A stretch of 32,876 nt of DNA from Mycobacterium innocens (GCF_900566055.1 NZ_UPHQ01000189.1:1-32876), one strand, 5' to 3'; shown: positions 1-9,047, numbered from the stretch's first letter. Numbers and translations are program-made. The notes: generated by a model from the letters alone, not told the origin.

Positions 1-53
1 AGCGTGTCGAAGACCTCAATGATGTCTTCACGACTACCCGAACCCATGCCTGA
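1..53 (+). CDS. Possible 3' end of an unidentified gene, cut by the window edge
   Basis: Reading from base 3, an open frame encodes RVEDLNDVFTTTRTHA and stops at TGA 51-53. Its codons mostly end in C or G, as in real genes of this genome. Only 16 residues are visible, so no family can be assigned. A second frame is also open from base 1 to a TAG at 124-126 but has poorer codon use. This could be the end of a real protein or chance; sequence to the left would decide. Confidence 0.25.
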   Translation, partial: RVEDLNDVFTTTRTHA

Positions 54-705
54 AATCTTACGAACACCCACCGACAAGAATCGCCGTCATGTGACCACAG
101 AAACCACAGTGACACAAGGGATTTAGATCAAATCAAAGATGTTCCGGTATCTGGATGATTCATGGTTATCGAGAAAGGCCCGCGCTGGCGAGGAAGGCAA
201 AACACAGGTCGTAGCCGGTCAACGGTCGCTGTCGCTGGCTTTCGATCCCTGCGCACTCACTTCGCTGGCGTCTGGCCGGTGGTTCGGCACCGGGGTTGTG
301 GGCTTTGGGCGCCGTCCCTCTCACCGGTGGGAGCAGGGAAATCCGCTTTCGTCTCACGATGCTCCAGGCGCTGCGGCGCCTGGAGCCTTTGATCCGCGGC
401 CAGTACCTATTTGACGCAGGGGATCGCCGCGTCGTCGTGTTCGACCGCGCGCCGCGCCGGGACCGTCTGCTCCACCCCCGTCGCTCCCGCGGCATCGTCC
501 ACGCCCAGCTTGGCCATAGCGTCGATCTGACGCTTGCCGCGGGCACAAACATGTCGGCTGCGGCCATCCACCGGCCCCTGAAACCTTGAAAGTCCGGCCG
601 GCGCAGGTACTTCCGTAGCCCGTCTCCGACCGCCGTTCACAGACTTCCCGCCACAGATCCCACGCGGCGATTCACCCCTGTTACCGAAACACCTCTAAAT
701 AGCGT
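54..705. other. Gene-poor stretch with no convincing gene
   Basis: About 650 nt downstream of nadE with several overlapping short frames on both strands and none that I recognise. The most gene-like is a minus-strand frame at 407-640 (77 codons). Its last 40 codons, around AMAKLGVDDAAGATGVEQ, use GC-ending codons well, but it has no visible ribosome binding site and no recognisable domain. It may be a decayed remnant. The only strong structure is the hairpin at 361-386. The first 130 bases are noticeably less GC-rich than the rest. Confidence 0.45.
361..386 (+). terminator. Strong 11-bp hairpin, possible terminator
   Basis: GCTCCAGGCGC, loop TGCG, GCGCCTGGAGC is a perfect 11-bp stem with a 4-nt loop. 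It is followed on the plus strand by CTTTG, a poor U-tract. It stands alone in the gene-poor stretch. It could end a plus-strand transcript entering from the left or stop read-through from nadE, but no adjacent gene fixes its direction. Confidence 0.35.
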
Positions 706-2748
706 TCAGTCATGCGGCACTTCCTGTTCGATCTGGTCGAGCCAGGTTCGCGCCGGCATGTCCGACGGGGCGCGCCAATCCCCACGCGGTGACAATGCGC
801 CCCCGTGCGACACCTTGGGCCCGTTGGGCAATGCCGAACGTTTGAACTGGCTGAACGAATAAAACCGTTCGACGAAAACCTGTAACCAGTGCCGGATCTC
901 GGACAGCGTGTAGGACGGCCGCTTGCCGTGCGGGAAGCCGGGCGGCCACGTGCCGCGCTCGGAGTCACTCCATGCATGCCAGGCCAGGAACGCGATCTTC
1001 GACGGCCGGAACCCGAAGCGCAGCACCTGGAACAGCGAGAAGTCCTGCAACGCAAAGGGCCCCACCTTCGCCTCGCTGCTCTGCAGTTCCTCCTCTTCGC
1101 CGCTGGGAACCAGCTCAGGGGTGATCTCGGTGTCGAGCACCGACTGCAGCACCTCGCACACCTGCTCGTCGAATTCGCCCGAGGAGATGACCCAGCGGAT
1201 CAGGTGCTGGATCAGCGTCTTGGGCACCCCGGCATTGACGTTGTAGTGCGACATCTGGTCGCCGACACCGTATGTCGACCAGCCCAGGCCCAGCTCGGAC
1301 AGGTCCCCGGTGCCCAGCACGATTCCGCCGCGCTGGTTCGCGATGCGGAACAGGTAATCGGTGCGCAGGCCGGCCTGCACGTTCTCGAAGGTGACGTCGT
1401 AGACCTTCTCACCGCGCGCGAACGGATGGCCCATTTCGTTGAGCATCAGCGCGGCGGTGTCGCGGATATCGATTTCCTCGAAGGTGGCGCCCAGCGCCCG
1501 CGCCAGCTTGACCGCGTTGCTCTTGGTGCGATCACCGGTGGCGAAGCCGGGCAGGGTGAACGCCAGAATGTCGCTGCGCGACCGGCCTTCGCGGTCCATG
1601 GCACGGGCGGCGACGATCAGCGCGTGCGTAGAATCCAGACCGCCCGAGACGCCGATGACCACCTTCGGGTAGTTCAGCGCCCGCAGCCGCTGCTCGAGGC
1701 CGGACACCTGGATGTTGTAGGCCTCGTAGCAATCCTGTTGCAGCCGTTGTGGGTCGGCGGGCACGAACGGGAACCGTTCCACGATTCGCCGCAACCCGAT
1801 GTCGCCGGTAGGCGGATCGACCCGGAACTCGATGCGCCGGAACGATTCCACTGCTGCCCGGTGGTGACGCCGGTTGTCGTCGAAAGTGCCCATCCGCAAC
1901 CGCTCCGATCGGAGCAGCTCGGTGTCGACGTCGGCCACCGAGCGGCGCTCCCCCTTCGGGAAGCGCTCGGATTGCGCCAGCAACACCCCGTTCTCCCAGA
2001 TCATCGTCTGGCCGTCCCACGCCAGGTCCGTCGTCGACTCCCCTTCTCCGGCGGCGGCGTAGACGTAGGCGGCCAGGCATCGCGCCGACGCCGAGCGGGC
2101 CAGCAAGCAGCGGTCCTCGGCGCGCCCGATGGTGATCGGGCTGCCGGACAGGTTGGCCAACACGGTCGCTCCGGCCAGCGCCGCCTCGGCGCTCGGCGGG
2201 ACCGGGACGAACATGTCCTCGCAGATCTCGACGTGCAGGACAAAGCCGGGCAGGTCCAACGCGGCGAAGAGCAGATCGGGGCCAAACGGCACGTCCGATC
2301 CTCCGATCCGCAGGCTGCCACGCTCGTCGTCGCCGGCCGCGACCTGCCGGCTCTCGTAGAACTCCCGGTAGGTGGGCAGATAGGACTTCGGGACCACACC
2401 CAGCACGGTGCCGCAATGAATGACGACCGCTGTGTTGTAGATGCGGTGCCGATACCGCAGCGGCGCGCCGACCACCAGGACCGGCAGCAGGTCGGCGGAC
2501 TGGGCCACCACGTCCAGCAGTGCGTCCTCAACGGCGTCGAGCAGGGCGTCCTGCAGCAGGATGTCCTCGATCGAGTACCCCGACAACGTCAACTCGGAAA
2601 ACACCGCCAGCGCGACGCCGTCGTCGTGACACTGCCGCGCCAGGCCCAGTACCGAGGCGGCATTGGCCGCGGGGTCGCCGATCGTGGTGTGGTGCGTGCA
2701 CGCGGCGACGCGCACGAACCCGTGCCGGTATGCGGAATAGAAGCTCAT
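706..2748 (-). CDS. nadE: Glutamine-dependent NAD(+) synthetase
   Basis: Makes NAD from nicotinic acid adenine dinucleotide, ATP and glutamine in the cytoplasm, the last step of NAD synthesis. The N-terminal nitrilase-type glutaminase domain (about residues 1-300) has the Glu-Lys-Cys triad at E52, K121 and C176 (in EICEDMFVP). The C-terminal synthetase domain has the pyrophosphate-binding loop SGGLDST at about 368-374. The 680 residues agree with the M. tuberculosis enzyme (679). I chose the ATG at 2748 because GGAGGG lies just before it and the product then begins MSFYSAYRHGFVRVAA like its relatives; an in-frame start at 2772 would add eight atypical residues. It diverges from a sirtuin gene across 54 bp, placing an NAD maker beside an NAD consumer. 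Confidence 0.97.
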   Translation of the reverse strand: MSFYSAYRHGFVRVAACTHHTTIGDPAANAASVLGLARQCHDDGVALAVFSELTLSGYSIEDILLQDALLDAVEDALLDVVAQSADLLPVLVVGAPLRYRHRIYNTAVVIHCGTVLGVVPKSYLPTYREFYESRQVAAGDDERGSLRIGGSDVPFGPDLLFAALDLPGFVLHVEICEDMFVPVPPSAEAALAGATVLANLSGSPITIGRAEDRCLLARSASARCLAAYVYAAAGEGESTTDLAWDGQTMIWENGVLLAQSERFPKGERRSVADVDTELLRSERLRMGTFDDNRRHHRAAVESFRRIEFRVDPPTGDIGLRRIVERFPFVPADPQRLQQDCYEAYNIQVSGLEQRLRALNYPKVVIGVSGGLDSTHALIVAARAMDREGRSRSDILAFTLPGFATGDRTKSNAVKLARALGATFEEIDIRDTAALMLNEMGHPFARGEKVYDVTFENVQAGLRTDYLFRIANQRGGIVLGTGDLSELGLGWSTYGVGDQMSHYNVNAGVPKTLIQHLIRWVISSGEFDEQVCEVLQSVLDTEITPELVPSGEEEELQSSEAKVGPFALQDFSLFQVLRFGFRPSKIAFLAWHAWSDSERGTWPPGFPHGKRPSYTLSEIRHWLQVFVERFYSFSQFKRSALPNGPKVSHGGALSPRGDWRAPSDMPARTWLDQIEQEVPHD

Positions 2749-2802
2749 TGCCCTCCATTGTCGCGGTATCACGATCGAGAGCGGGTGACGGGGTGTCGGC
2801 GG

Positions 2803-3675
2803 ATGCCTAGGCTCGGTTGGGTGGACTCCCCCGAACTCGTCGCGCTGCTGGCCGGCCGCCGGGTGGCGGTGCTCACGGGTGCGGGAATTTCTACCGACTC
2901 GGGCATACCCGATTACCGGGGACCTGACTCACCGCCGAGCAATCCCACGACCATCGGCCAGTTCACCTCGGATCCGGTGTTTCGCCGGCGATACTGGGCG
3001 CGCAATCATTGCGGCTGGCGGCACATGGACGACACCGTGCCCAATGCCGGACATCGGGCGCTGGCCGCGTTGGAGCGGGCCGGGGTGGTGACCGGCGTGA
3101 TCACCCAGAACGTCGATCTGCTGCACACCAAGGCCGGCAGCCGCAACGTGGTCAACCTGCACGGCACCTACGCGCAGGTGAGGTGCCTGAGTTGTGGCCA
3201 CGCCACCAGGCGCGCCGCGCTGGCCGCACAGCTGGAGGAGCTCAACCCCGGATACATCGAGCGAGCCGCGGCGGTCGGCGGTTTGGCGGTGGCTCCCGAC
3301 GCGGACGCCGTCATCGCCTCGGCGGCCGACACCGCATCGTTTCGCTACCTCGACTGTCCGTGCTGCGGCGGCATACTCAAGCCCGACATCGTCTACTTCG
3401 GCGAAAACGTCCCTAAAGACCGTGTGGCCCAGGCGTATTCACTGGTCGAAGGGGCCCAGGCGCTGCTGGTGGCCGGCTCGTCGCTGACGGTGTTCTCCGG
3501 CTACCGATTCGTGCGCCGCGCCGCCGCCCTGGCGATCCCGATCGCGATCGTCAACCGGGGACCCACCCGCGGCGACGGCTTGGCCGCGGTGAAGATCGAC
3601 GGCGGATGCTCGGAGACGTTGACGCGGCTGGCCGCCGAGCTGGCGAGCTCGCGGCCCATTAGAGTGGCCCAGTAG
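2803..3675 (+). CDS. Sir2-family NAD-dependent protein deacylase (sirtuin)
   Basis: Expected to remove acyl groups from lysines using NAD, releasing nicotinamide and O-acyl-ADP-ribose. The 290-residue product shows the family landmarks in order: NAD-binding GAGISTDSGIPDYRGP (26-41), TQNVDLLH (101-108), catalytic H120 in NLHGTY, a zinc site made of C128/C131 and C185/C188, then KPDIVYFGE (193-201) and AGSSLTV (224-230). The start is the ATG at 2803; the Shine-Dalgarno is weak, and a GTG at 2821 is an alternative. The zinc-binding insert between the two CXXC pairs is long, and the overall pattern recalls the SIRT4-like class, so the acyl group removed is uncertain. It is not the ortholog position of M. 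tuberculosis Rv1151c. It shares a 54-bp divergent promoter region with nadE. Confidence 0.9.
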   Translation: MPRLGWVDSPELVALLAGRRVAVLTGAGISTDSGIPDYRGPDSPPSNPTTIGQFTSDPVFRRRYWARNHCGWRHMDDTVPNAGHRALAALERAGVVTGVITQNVDLLHTKAGSRNVVNLHGTYAQVRCLSCGHATRRAALAAQLEELNPGYIERAAAVGGLAVAPDADAVIASAADTASFRYLDCPCCGGILKPDIVYFGENVPKDRVAQAYSLVEGAQALLVAGSSLTVFSGYRFVRRAAALAIPIAIVNRGPTRGDGLAAVKIDGGCSETLTRLAAELASSRPIRVAQ

Positions 3676-3689
3676 AGCGGCCCATTAGA
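3651..3689. repeat. 13-bp direct repeat at the convergent gene ends
   Basis: GCGGCCCATTAGA occurs at 3651-3663, in the last sirtuin codons, and again at 3677-3689, across the P450 stop codon. The two copies start 26 bp apart. This looks like a small local duplication that created the 9-bp space between the convergent stops. There is no sign of a terminator. Confidence 0.7.
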
Positions 3690-4959
3690 ACGTGCACGGC
3701 ATGCTGCGAATAGCGTGCACGAAGTTGCCTGGCACGTAGGCCGGATCGCCGGCCTGGATGTCCGGTAACTGTCGCAGCAGCTCGCCGAAGATGGCGCGCA
3801 GCTGCGCCCGGGCCACATGAGCGCCCAGGCAAAAGTGCACTCCACCGCCGCCGAACCCGACGTGCGGGTTGGGACTGCGGCTCAAGTCGAAGCGGTCGGG
3901 ATGGTCGAAGGCGTCCTCGTCCCGGTTGCCGGACGCATAGAACATCACCACCTTCTCGCCGGCCCGGATGGTCTGGCCGGTCAGCTCGAAATCTGTTGCG
4001 GCCGTGCGTCGAAACGTCATCACCGGGGTGGCCCACCGGATGAACTCCTCGACCGCGGTGCCGATCCGATTGTCGAAATCCGCGACCAGCCAAGCCTTCT
4101 GGGCGGGAGAATCGGTGAGCGCGCGCAGGGTGTGACTGGTGGCTTGGCGAGTGGTGTCATTGCCGGCCACCGCAAGCAACACGAAGAACGCGGCCACATC
4201 GGCATCGGAGAGCCGGTCGCCGTCCACTTCGGCGTTCACCAGGCCGCTGAAGAGGTCATCGCCGGGGTGGTCGCGCCGTTCGGCAGCCAGCTCGGCGGCA
4301 AGCTGATGCAAATAGGCCTGATTCTCGAACAGGACGTGCAGCGGGTTGCGCCCGCCGAGGTAGACCGAGTCGGCCCAGGAGACCAACGCGTCGGCGGCAT
4401 GCGCTACCCGCTCACGTTCCGATTCGGGAATCCCGACCATGTCCGACAAGGTCCGCATCGGCAGTTCCTTTGCGCAGTGCTCGACGAAATCGACACCGCT
4501 GCCGGCCGCCCGCAGCTCTTCGACGATGACCTTGGCGTTGGTCTTGATCGAGTCCTCGATGCGGCGCACCTGCCGCGGCGTGAACGCCGCACTGACCAGC
4601 TTGCGCAGCTTGGTGTGTCGCGGCGGGTCCATCGCCAGGAACGACTGCGATCCTTCCAGCAGTTCGACGGGCACGTTTTCGAAGAGCACGCCCTTGCCGG
4701 ACAGGAACACCTCGTTGGTGCGACTGACCGTGACGATGTCGGAGCGCCGGGTGACCGCCCAGAAACCAGGGTCGTCGGGATCCTGGAGCAGCGCGTCCTC
4801 GACCGGTCGGTGCCAGCTCACCGAACGCTCGGCGCGCAGCACCGCAAACGAGCGTTCCCGCTCGGCCGCGGTCAAGGCCCAGAACTTACGCGAGGACAGG
4901 TCGATTGCGTCGTAGGCACGGGTACCGGCAGCCACGACCATGACCATAGGTTTAGACAT
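3685..4959 (-). CDS. Cytochrome P450 monooxygenase
   Basis: A soluble bacterial P450 of 424 residues, expected to hydroxylate a small lipophilic substrate with electrons from a ferredoxin and its reductase. Visible landmarks are HTKLRK in the C-helix region (115-120), the I-helix oxygen-activation motif AGNDTT (265-270), the K-helix EXXR at E305-R308, and the haem loop FGGGGVHFCLG with ligand C377. AGNDTT and the general layout resemble the mycobacterial CYP124/125/142 group, but I cannot fix a family or substrate. No ferredoxin gene is adjacent. The ATG at 4959 lies inside a perfect palindrome, and the next in-frame ATGs (4947, 4941) are possible starts. The gene is divergent from tetR, which is the likely regulator, and convergent with the sirtuin gene. 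Confidence 0.95.
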   Translation of the reverse strand: MSKPMVMVVAAGTRAYDAIDLSSRKFWALTAAERERSFAVLRAERSVSWHRPVEDALLQDPDDPGFWAVTRRSDIVTVSRTNEVFLSGKGVLFENVPVELLEGSQSFLAMDPPRHTKLRKLVSAAFTPRQVRRIEDSIKTNAKVIVEELRAAGSGVDFVEHCAKELPMRTLSDMVGIPESERERVAHAADALVSWADSVYLGGRNPLHVLFENQAYLHQLAAELAAERRDHPGDDLFSGLVNAEVDGDRLSDADVAAFFVLLAVAGNDTTRQATSHTLRALTDSPAQKAWLVADFDNRIGTAVEEFIRWATPVMTFRRTAATDFELTGQTIRAGEKVVMFYASGNRDEDAFDHPDRFDLSRSPNPHVGFGGGGVHFCLGAHVARAQLRAIFGELLRQLPDIQAGDPAYVPGNFVHAIRSMPCTF

Positions 4960-4967
4960 AGTGTCTA
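4953..4967. promoter_or_regulatory. Palindromic operator candidate between P450 and tetR
   Basis: TAGACA-TAG-TGTCTA is a perfect inverted repeat with 6-bp arms. It covers the P450 ATG (4957-4959) and lies 62 bp upstream of the tetR start. Divergent TetR genes commonly bind such sites to control both themselves and the neighbour. The arms are short and no second copy was seen. Confidence 0.5.
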
Positions 4968-5028
4968 GTCAAGATGTCGAATTCACGGTTATGCTCGCCC
5001 GAAGCCGAAGGGAGGCGCAGAACGAGAC

Positions 5029-5667
5029 ATGCCATCGGTTACTCGCAACACCCAGGCCACCCGCCGGCACCGCCGAGAGCAGCTGGAGCGCCGGCTGCTG
5101 GACGCCACCGAACAGCTGATGAACGAGGGCGCGAGCTTCACCGAGCTCAGCGTGGATCGGCTGGCGACCGCGGCAGGCATCTCCCGCGCCAGCTTCTACA
5201 TCTATTTCGAGGACAAAGGCCACCTGCTGCGCCGGTTGGCCGGCCAGGTTTTCGACGACCTGGCGCACCGCGCCGCACAGTGGTGGGATGTGGCCTGGCG
5301 ACACAATCCCGAGGATGTCCGCGCCGCCATGGCGGGCATCATCTCCAGCTTTCGGCGTCATCAACCACTGCTTGTGGCGCTCAGCGAGATGGCCGGCTAC
5401 GACCCGATGGCGGCACAAACCTATCGCGATCTGCTGACCGCCATCTCCGAGCGCCTGGCCCGTGTCATCGAGGACGGCCAGGCCGACGGCTCCATTCGTG
5501 CCGAACTGCCCGCGGCCACCACCGCCGATGCGCTGACCTGGATGGTCGAGCGGGTCTGTCAACAGAGCCTGCCGGCGAAACCACCGGAGTTCGACGCCGA
5601 GCTGGCCACCACGCTGACCGAAATAGTTTGGGGCGCACTGTATCTGGAAGCCGCTTCGGCATCGTGA
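5029..5667 (+). CDS. TetR-family transcriptional regulator
   Basis: A 212-residue DNA-binding regulator. The N-terminal three-helix domain contains the helix-turn-helix LSVDRLATAAGISRASFYIY (40-59) followed by FEDKGHLLRRL, typical of TetR proteins. The C-terminal part (about 75-205) is helical and would bind an effector and form the dimer. The ATG at 5029 is preceded by AAGGGAGG about 12 nt upstream, a slightly long spacing. It is transcribed away from the P450 gene with a palindrome between them, so local control of the P450, probably by a P450 substrate or product, is the simplest reading. It ends 12 bp from the convergent proB stop. Confidence 0.92.
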   Translation: MPSVTRNTQATRRHRREQLERRLLDATEQLMNEGASFTELSVDRLATAAGISRASFYIYFEDKGHLLRRLAGQVFDDLAHRAAQWWDVAWRHNPEDVRAAMAGIISSFRRHQPLLVALSEMAGYDPMAAQTYRDLLTAISERLARVIEDGQADGSIRAELPAATTADALTWMVERVCQQSLPAKPPEFDAELATTLTEIVWGALYLEAASAS

Positions 5668-5679
5668 GGCAAGCTGAGA

Positions 5680-6786
5680 TTACTCGGGCACCAGGTCGTC
5701 GGCATGCACCGCGGGCCGACGTAGTTCACCGGGCAGCTCCGAGGTGGACCTGCCCATCATCGCGGCCAGCTCGGCCGCGTCGTAGGCAACCACACCGCGG
5801 GCCACGGTGGTCGCGTCGGGTCCACGAAGTTCGACGACGTCGCCGGCGAAAAACTTGCCCGATACCGCGGTGATGCCCGCCGGCAGCAGCGACCGGCGTT
5901 GCCGCACGACCGCATGCACGGCACCCGCGTCGAGCGTCAGCCTGCCCGCGGCCTCGGCGGCATACCGTACCCAGAACCGGCGCGCCGACATGCGCCCGGG
6001 CCGCGGTGCGAACACCGTACCCACCGACGCATCGGTGAGCGCCGTCGCCGCGTCGGCCGCGGGAGCCAGCAGCACCGGCACCCCCGCGTCCGCGGCCAGC
6101 AACGCCGACGACACCTTGGACGCCATTCCGCCGGTACCCAGGTGACTGCTGCGCCCTGCCACGACGCCGTCCAGATCGACCAGACCGGACACCTCCGGAA
6201 TAAACCTCGCGCCCTTGTGTTTTCGGGGATCGGCATCGTAAAGCCCGTCGATGTCGGACAGCAGCACCAGCGCCTCGGCGCCCACCAGGTGAGCCACCAG
6301 CGCCGACAGCCGATCGTTGTCACCGAAGCGGATCTCGTTGGTGGCCACCGTGTCGTTCTCGTTGACAATCGCCACCGCGTGCAGCGCCCGCAGCCGGTCC
6401 AGGGTGCGCTGGGCGTTGGTGTGCTGGACCCGCATCGAGATGTCGTGGGCGGTCAACAGCACCTGCCCCACCGTGCGGCCGTACCGGGCGAACGCGGTGC
6501 TCCACGAGTTCACCAGCGCCACCTGCCCGACGCTGGCGGCGGCCTGTTTGGTCGCCAGATCTCTTGGCCGACGCGATAATCCGAGCGGCTCCAGGCCGGC
6601 GGCGATCGCGCCCGAGGACACGATAACGACGTCGGTGCCCGCCTTCATCCGTGCCTCGATAGCGTCGGCGAGCTCGGCCAGCCGGCCGGCGTCGAACATC
6701 CCCGACGGCGTGGTCAGGGCCGTCGTCCCGACCTTGACGACGAGGCTGCGCGCGGTCCGGATGACTTCCCGGTGCGGACTGGCCAT
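5680..6786 (-). CDS. proB: Glutamate 5-kinase
   Basis: Phosphorylates glutamate to glutamyl 5-phosphate with ATP, the first and feedback-inhibited step of proline synthesis. The amino-acid-kinase domain (about 10-265) shows VVKVGTTAL, the glycine-rich [27 protein letters not shown] and [13 protein letters not shown] domain follows (about 285-355), as in full-length bacterial ProB. The 368 residues match the usual size. Its ATG overlaps the obg stop by one base (TGATG), so it is probably translated by coupling after obg. The usual partner proA is not in the window. Confidence 0.96.
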   Translation of the reverse strand: MASPHREVIRTARSLVVKVGTTALTTPSGMFDAGRLAELADAIEARMKAGTDVVIVSSGAIAAGLEPLGLSRRPRDLATKQAAASVGQVALVNSWSTAFARYGRTVGQVLLTAHDISMRVQHTNAQRTLDRLRALHAVAIVNENDTVATNEIRFGDNDRLSALVAHLVGAEALVLLSDIDGLYDADPRKHKGARFIPEVSGLVDLDGVVAGRSSHLGTGGMASKVSSALLAADAGVPVLLAPAADAATALTDASVGTVFAPRPGRMSARRFWVRYAAEAAGRLTLDAGAVHAVVRQRRSLLPAGITAVSGKFFAGDVVELRGPDATTVARGVVAYDAAELAAMMGRSTSELPGELRRPAVHADDLVPE

Positions 6787-8225
6787 CAGCTCTCACCGCG
6801 TTCGCGTCGCTGCCGGCGGGCCGCCTTTCGTTCGGCGGCGCCGACCCGCTCGCTGCGCTCCAGACGCGCATCGGTGCCCCGGCCCGACATCGCGACGTGA
6901 CCGCCCGCGGGAGTTTGCGGCTCCCAGTCGAACGTCATGTCACCGATCGTCACCGCGCACCCGGGCTGGGCGCCCAGCCGCAGCAGCTCGTCCTCGACAC
7001 CCAGGCGCGCCAGGCGGTCCGCGAGATAGCCGACCGCCTCGTCGTTGTCAAAGTCGGTCTGGCCGATCCAGCGCTCGGGCCGGGCACCGGTCACCACGAA
7101 GCCGCCGCGGCCGTCGGGCTGCACGTCAAAACCACTGTCGTCGATGGGCACCGGGCGAATGACCGGCCGTCGCGGCACCATCTGAGGCTGTGCGGCGTGG
7201 TATTGCACAACCATTTGCCACAGCCCGAAGATCAACGGCTGCAGGTTCTCCCGGGTGACTGTGGACACCAGGAACACCGGCCAGCCGCGCTGGGCGATCT
7301 CGTCGCGAACGAACTCGGCGAGTTCCCGGGCCTCGGGGACGTCGATCTTGTTGAGCACCACCGCCCGGGGCCGCTCGGTGAGATCGTCGAGCACCGCGTC
7401 GCCTCTCAGCGTGGGTGTGTAGGCCGCGAGTTCGGCTTCCAGCGCATCGATGTCGGAGATCGGGTCGCGGCCCGGCTCGTTGGTCGCGCAGTCCACGACA
7501 TGCACCAGCACCGCGCAGCGCTCGATGTGCCGCAGGAAGTCCAGGCCCAGGCCGCGGCCCTGGGCAGCGCCCGGGATCAAGCCGGGCACGTCGGCGACGG
7601 TGTATGTGTGTTCGCCCGCCGAGACCACGCCGAGATTGGGCACCAGGGTGGTAAACGGGTAGTCGGCGATCTTGGGTTTGGCCGCCGAAATGACCGACAC
7701 CAGCGACGACTTTCCGGCCGACGGGAATCCGATCAGCCCGACGTCGGCGACGGTCTTGAGTTCCAGGGTGAGATCGCGCGACTGTCCGGGTTCGCCGAGC
7801 AGCGCGAATCCGGGAGCTTTGCGGGCCCGCGAGGCCAGCGCGGCGTTGCCCAATCCGCCGCGGCCACCGGCGGCGGCCGCAAAGCGGGTGCCGGCGCCGA
7901 CCAGATCGGCCAGCAACCGCCCGGTTTCGTCCAGCACGACGGTGCCGTCGGGCACCTTGACCTCCAGATCGGCGCCCGCGGCGCCGTCGCGGTTGCTGCC
8001 CATCCCCGGTTTGCCCGACGGCGCGGTGATGTGGGGATGGAAATGGAAGTCGAGCAGGGTGTGCACCTGCGGATCTACCACAAAGACGATGCTGCCGCCG
8101 CGACCGCCGTTGCCGCCGTCGGGACCGCCCAGCGGCTTGAATTTCTCTCGATGAACCGAAGCACAGCCGTTACCACCCGAGCCCGCCCGCACGTGAACGA
8201 CCACCCGATCCACGAACCGGGGCAT
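6786..8225 (-). CDS. obg: GTPase Obg/CgtA, ribosome assembly
   Basis: An essential GTPase associated with the large ribosomal subunit, linked to 50S assembly and stress signalling. The 479 residues show the glycine-rich Obg fold (1-158, with [17 protein letters not shown] and GGRGGLGN), then the G domain: G1 GFPSAGKS (166-173), G3 DVPG (212-215) and G4 NKID (292-295). An OCT domain (about 355-430) and a basic, Arg-rich tail follow. GGAGGG lies 11 nt before the ATG. It follows rplU and rpmA, a very common bacterial arrangement, and overlaps proB by one base. Confidence 0.97.
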   Translation of the reverse strand: MPRFVDRVVVHVRAGSGGNGCASVHREKFKPLGGPDGGNGGRGGSIVFVVDPQVHTLLDFHFHPHITAPSGKPGMGSNRDGAAGADLEVKVPDGTVVLDETGRLLADLVGAGTRFAAAAGGRGGLGNAALASRARKAPGFALLGEPGQSRDLTLELKTVADVGLIGFPSAGKSSLVSVISAAKPKIADYPFTTLVPNLGVVSAGEHTYTVADVPGLIPGAAQGRGLGLDFLRHIERCAVLVHVVDCATNEPGRDPISDIDALEAELAAYTPTLRGDAVLDDLTERPRAVVLNKIDVPEARELAEFVRDEIAQRGWPVFLVSTVTRENLQPLIFGLWQMVVQYHAAQPQMVPRRPVIRPVPIDDSGFDVQPDGRGGFVVTGARPERWIGQTDFDNDEAVGYLADRLARLGVEDELLRLGAQPGCAVTIGDMTFDWEPQTPAGGHVAMSGRGTDARLERSERVGAAERKAARRQRRERGES

Positions 8226-8305
8226 CGGTTTACCAACCCTCCGAATGTGACGTCAGGGCGAAACAAGGCCCGCGACACCGCCCCGTCGTTACGCTCGCGA
8301 AGCGC

Positions 8306-8560
8306 TTAGGGCTGCGGCACGATGTTGACGGTCTTGCGTCCACGCTTGATGCCGAACTCGACCGCGCCGCCCGCCTTGGCGAATAACGTGTCATCCCCGC
8401 CACGGCCGACGTTGATGCCGGGATGGAATTTGGTGCCACGCTGACGAATCAGGATCTCGCCGGCCTTGACGACCTGGCCGCCAAACCGCTTGACACCCAG
8501 CCGCTGCGCGGCCGAGTCCCGACCGTTGCGCGAGCTGGAAGCGCCCTTCTTGTGTGCCAT
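8306..8560 (-). CDS. rpmA: 50S ribosomal protein L27
   Basis: A small basic protein of the large subunit whose N-terminus reaches the peptidyl transferase centre. The 84 residues begin [16 protein letters not shown] and include [12 protein letters not shown] and [10 protein letters not shown], diagnostic of L27. There is no N-terminal extension of the kind cleaved in Firmicutes, so the start MAHKKG is ready for function. GGAGG lies 7 nt before the ATG. It follows rplU by 13 bp in the same operon. Confidence 0.98.
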   Translation of the reverse strand: MAHKKGASSSRNGRDSAAQRLGVKRFGGQVVKAGEILIRQRGTKFHPGINVGRGGDDTLFAKAGGAVEFGIKRGRKTVNIVPQP

Positions 8561-8573
8561 TTTGTCGCCTCCG

Positions 8574-8885
8574 CTATTTGATGCCGGTGACTTTCAGGAC
8601 CGTCAGCTGCTGACGGTGGCCCTGCCGCTTGTGGTAGCCGGTCTTGTTCTTGAACTTGTGGATCCGGATCTTGGGACCCTTGACGTGCTCGAGGACCTCG
8701 CCGGTCACCGCGACCTTGGCCAGGGCGTTGGCATCGGTGGTGACGGTGGCACCGTCGACGACCAAGGCGACCGGCAGCGACACCTTCGCGCCGGGGTCGG
8801 ATTCGAGCTTTTCGACCTTGACCACGTCCCCGACGGCAACCTTGTATTGTTTGCCGCCGGTCTTGACGATTGCGTAGGTCGCCAT
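8574..8885 (-). CDS. rplU: 50S ribosomal protein L21
   Basis: A large-subunit protein that binds 23S rRNA. The 103 residues begin [20 protein letters not shown] and end in the basic [13 protein letters not shown] region, diagnostic of L21. I chose the ATG at 8885, which has GAGGTG 9 nt upstream, over an in-frame start at 8930 that would add 15 residues unlike the family. It is first of the rplU-rpmA-obg-proB string and has its own promoter candidate and a leader of about 155 nt. Confidence 0.98.
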   Translation of the reverse strand: MATYAIVKTGGKQYKVAVGDVVKVEKLESDPGAKVSLPVALVVDGATVTTDANALAKVAVTGEVLEHVKGPKIRIHKFKNKTGYHKRQGHRQQLTVLKVTGIK

Positions 8886-9019
8886 CGTGGGTGCACCTCT
8901 GCTCGTTGTCGTGCTTACTGTTGCGGGCACGCGTCACCCGGTGGGTTATGCGTGCGGGTCTGGTTCGCGATTCGGCACACAGCGCCACCGCAGGCGCGAT
9001 TGGACCGGATCGCCGTCGT

Positions 9020-9032
9020 AGGCTGGCAGCCT
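9020..9032. promoter_or_regulatory. Tight inverted repeat in the rplU leader
   Basis: AGGCTG-G-CAGCCT is a 6-bp dyad with a single central base. It begins about 9 nt downstream of the predicted rplU transcription start. Its tiny spacer suits a protein operator better than an RNA hairpin. I do not recognise the binding protein. Confidence 0.35.
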
Positions 9033-9047
9033 GGCGACAACTGACCC

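Noticed and set aside
889..2802. A very long plus-strand open frame opposite nadE, continuous with the sirtuin gene
   Set aside because: It mirrors the third-codon GC bias of nadE and has no recognisable domain. Only the sirtuin part from 2803 has family motifs.
8886..8930. Upstream start for L21 adding 15 residues
   Set aside because: L21 proteins begin [14 protein letters not shown], which is provided by the ATG at 8885 with a Shine-Dalgarno.
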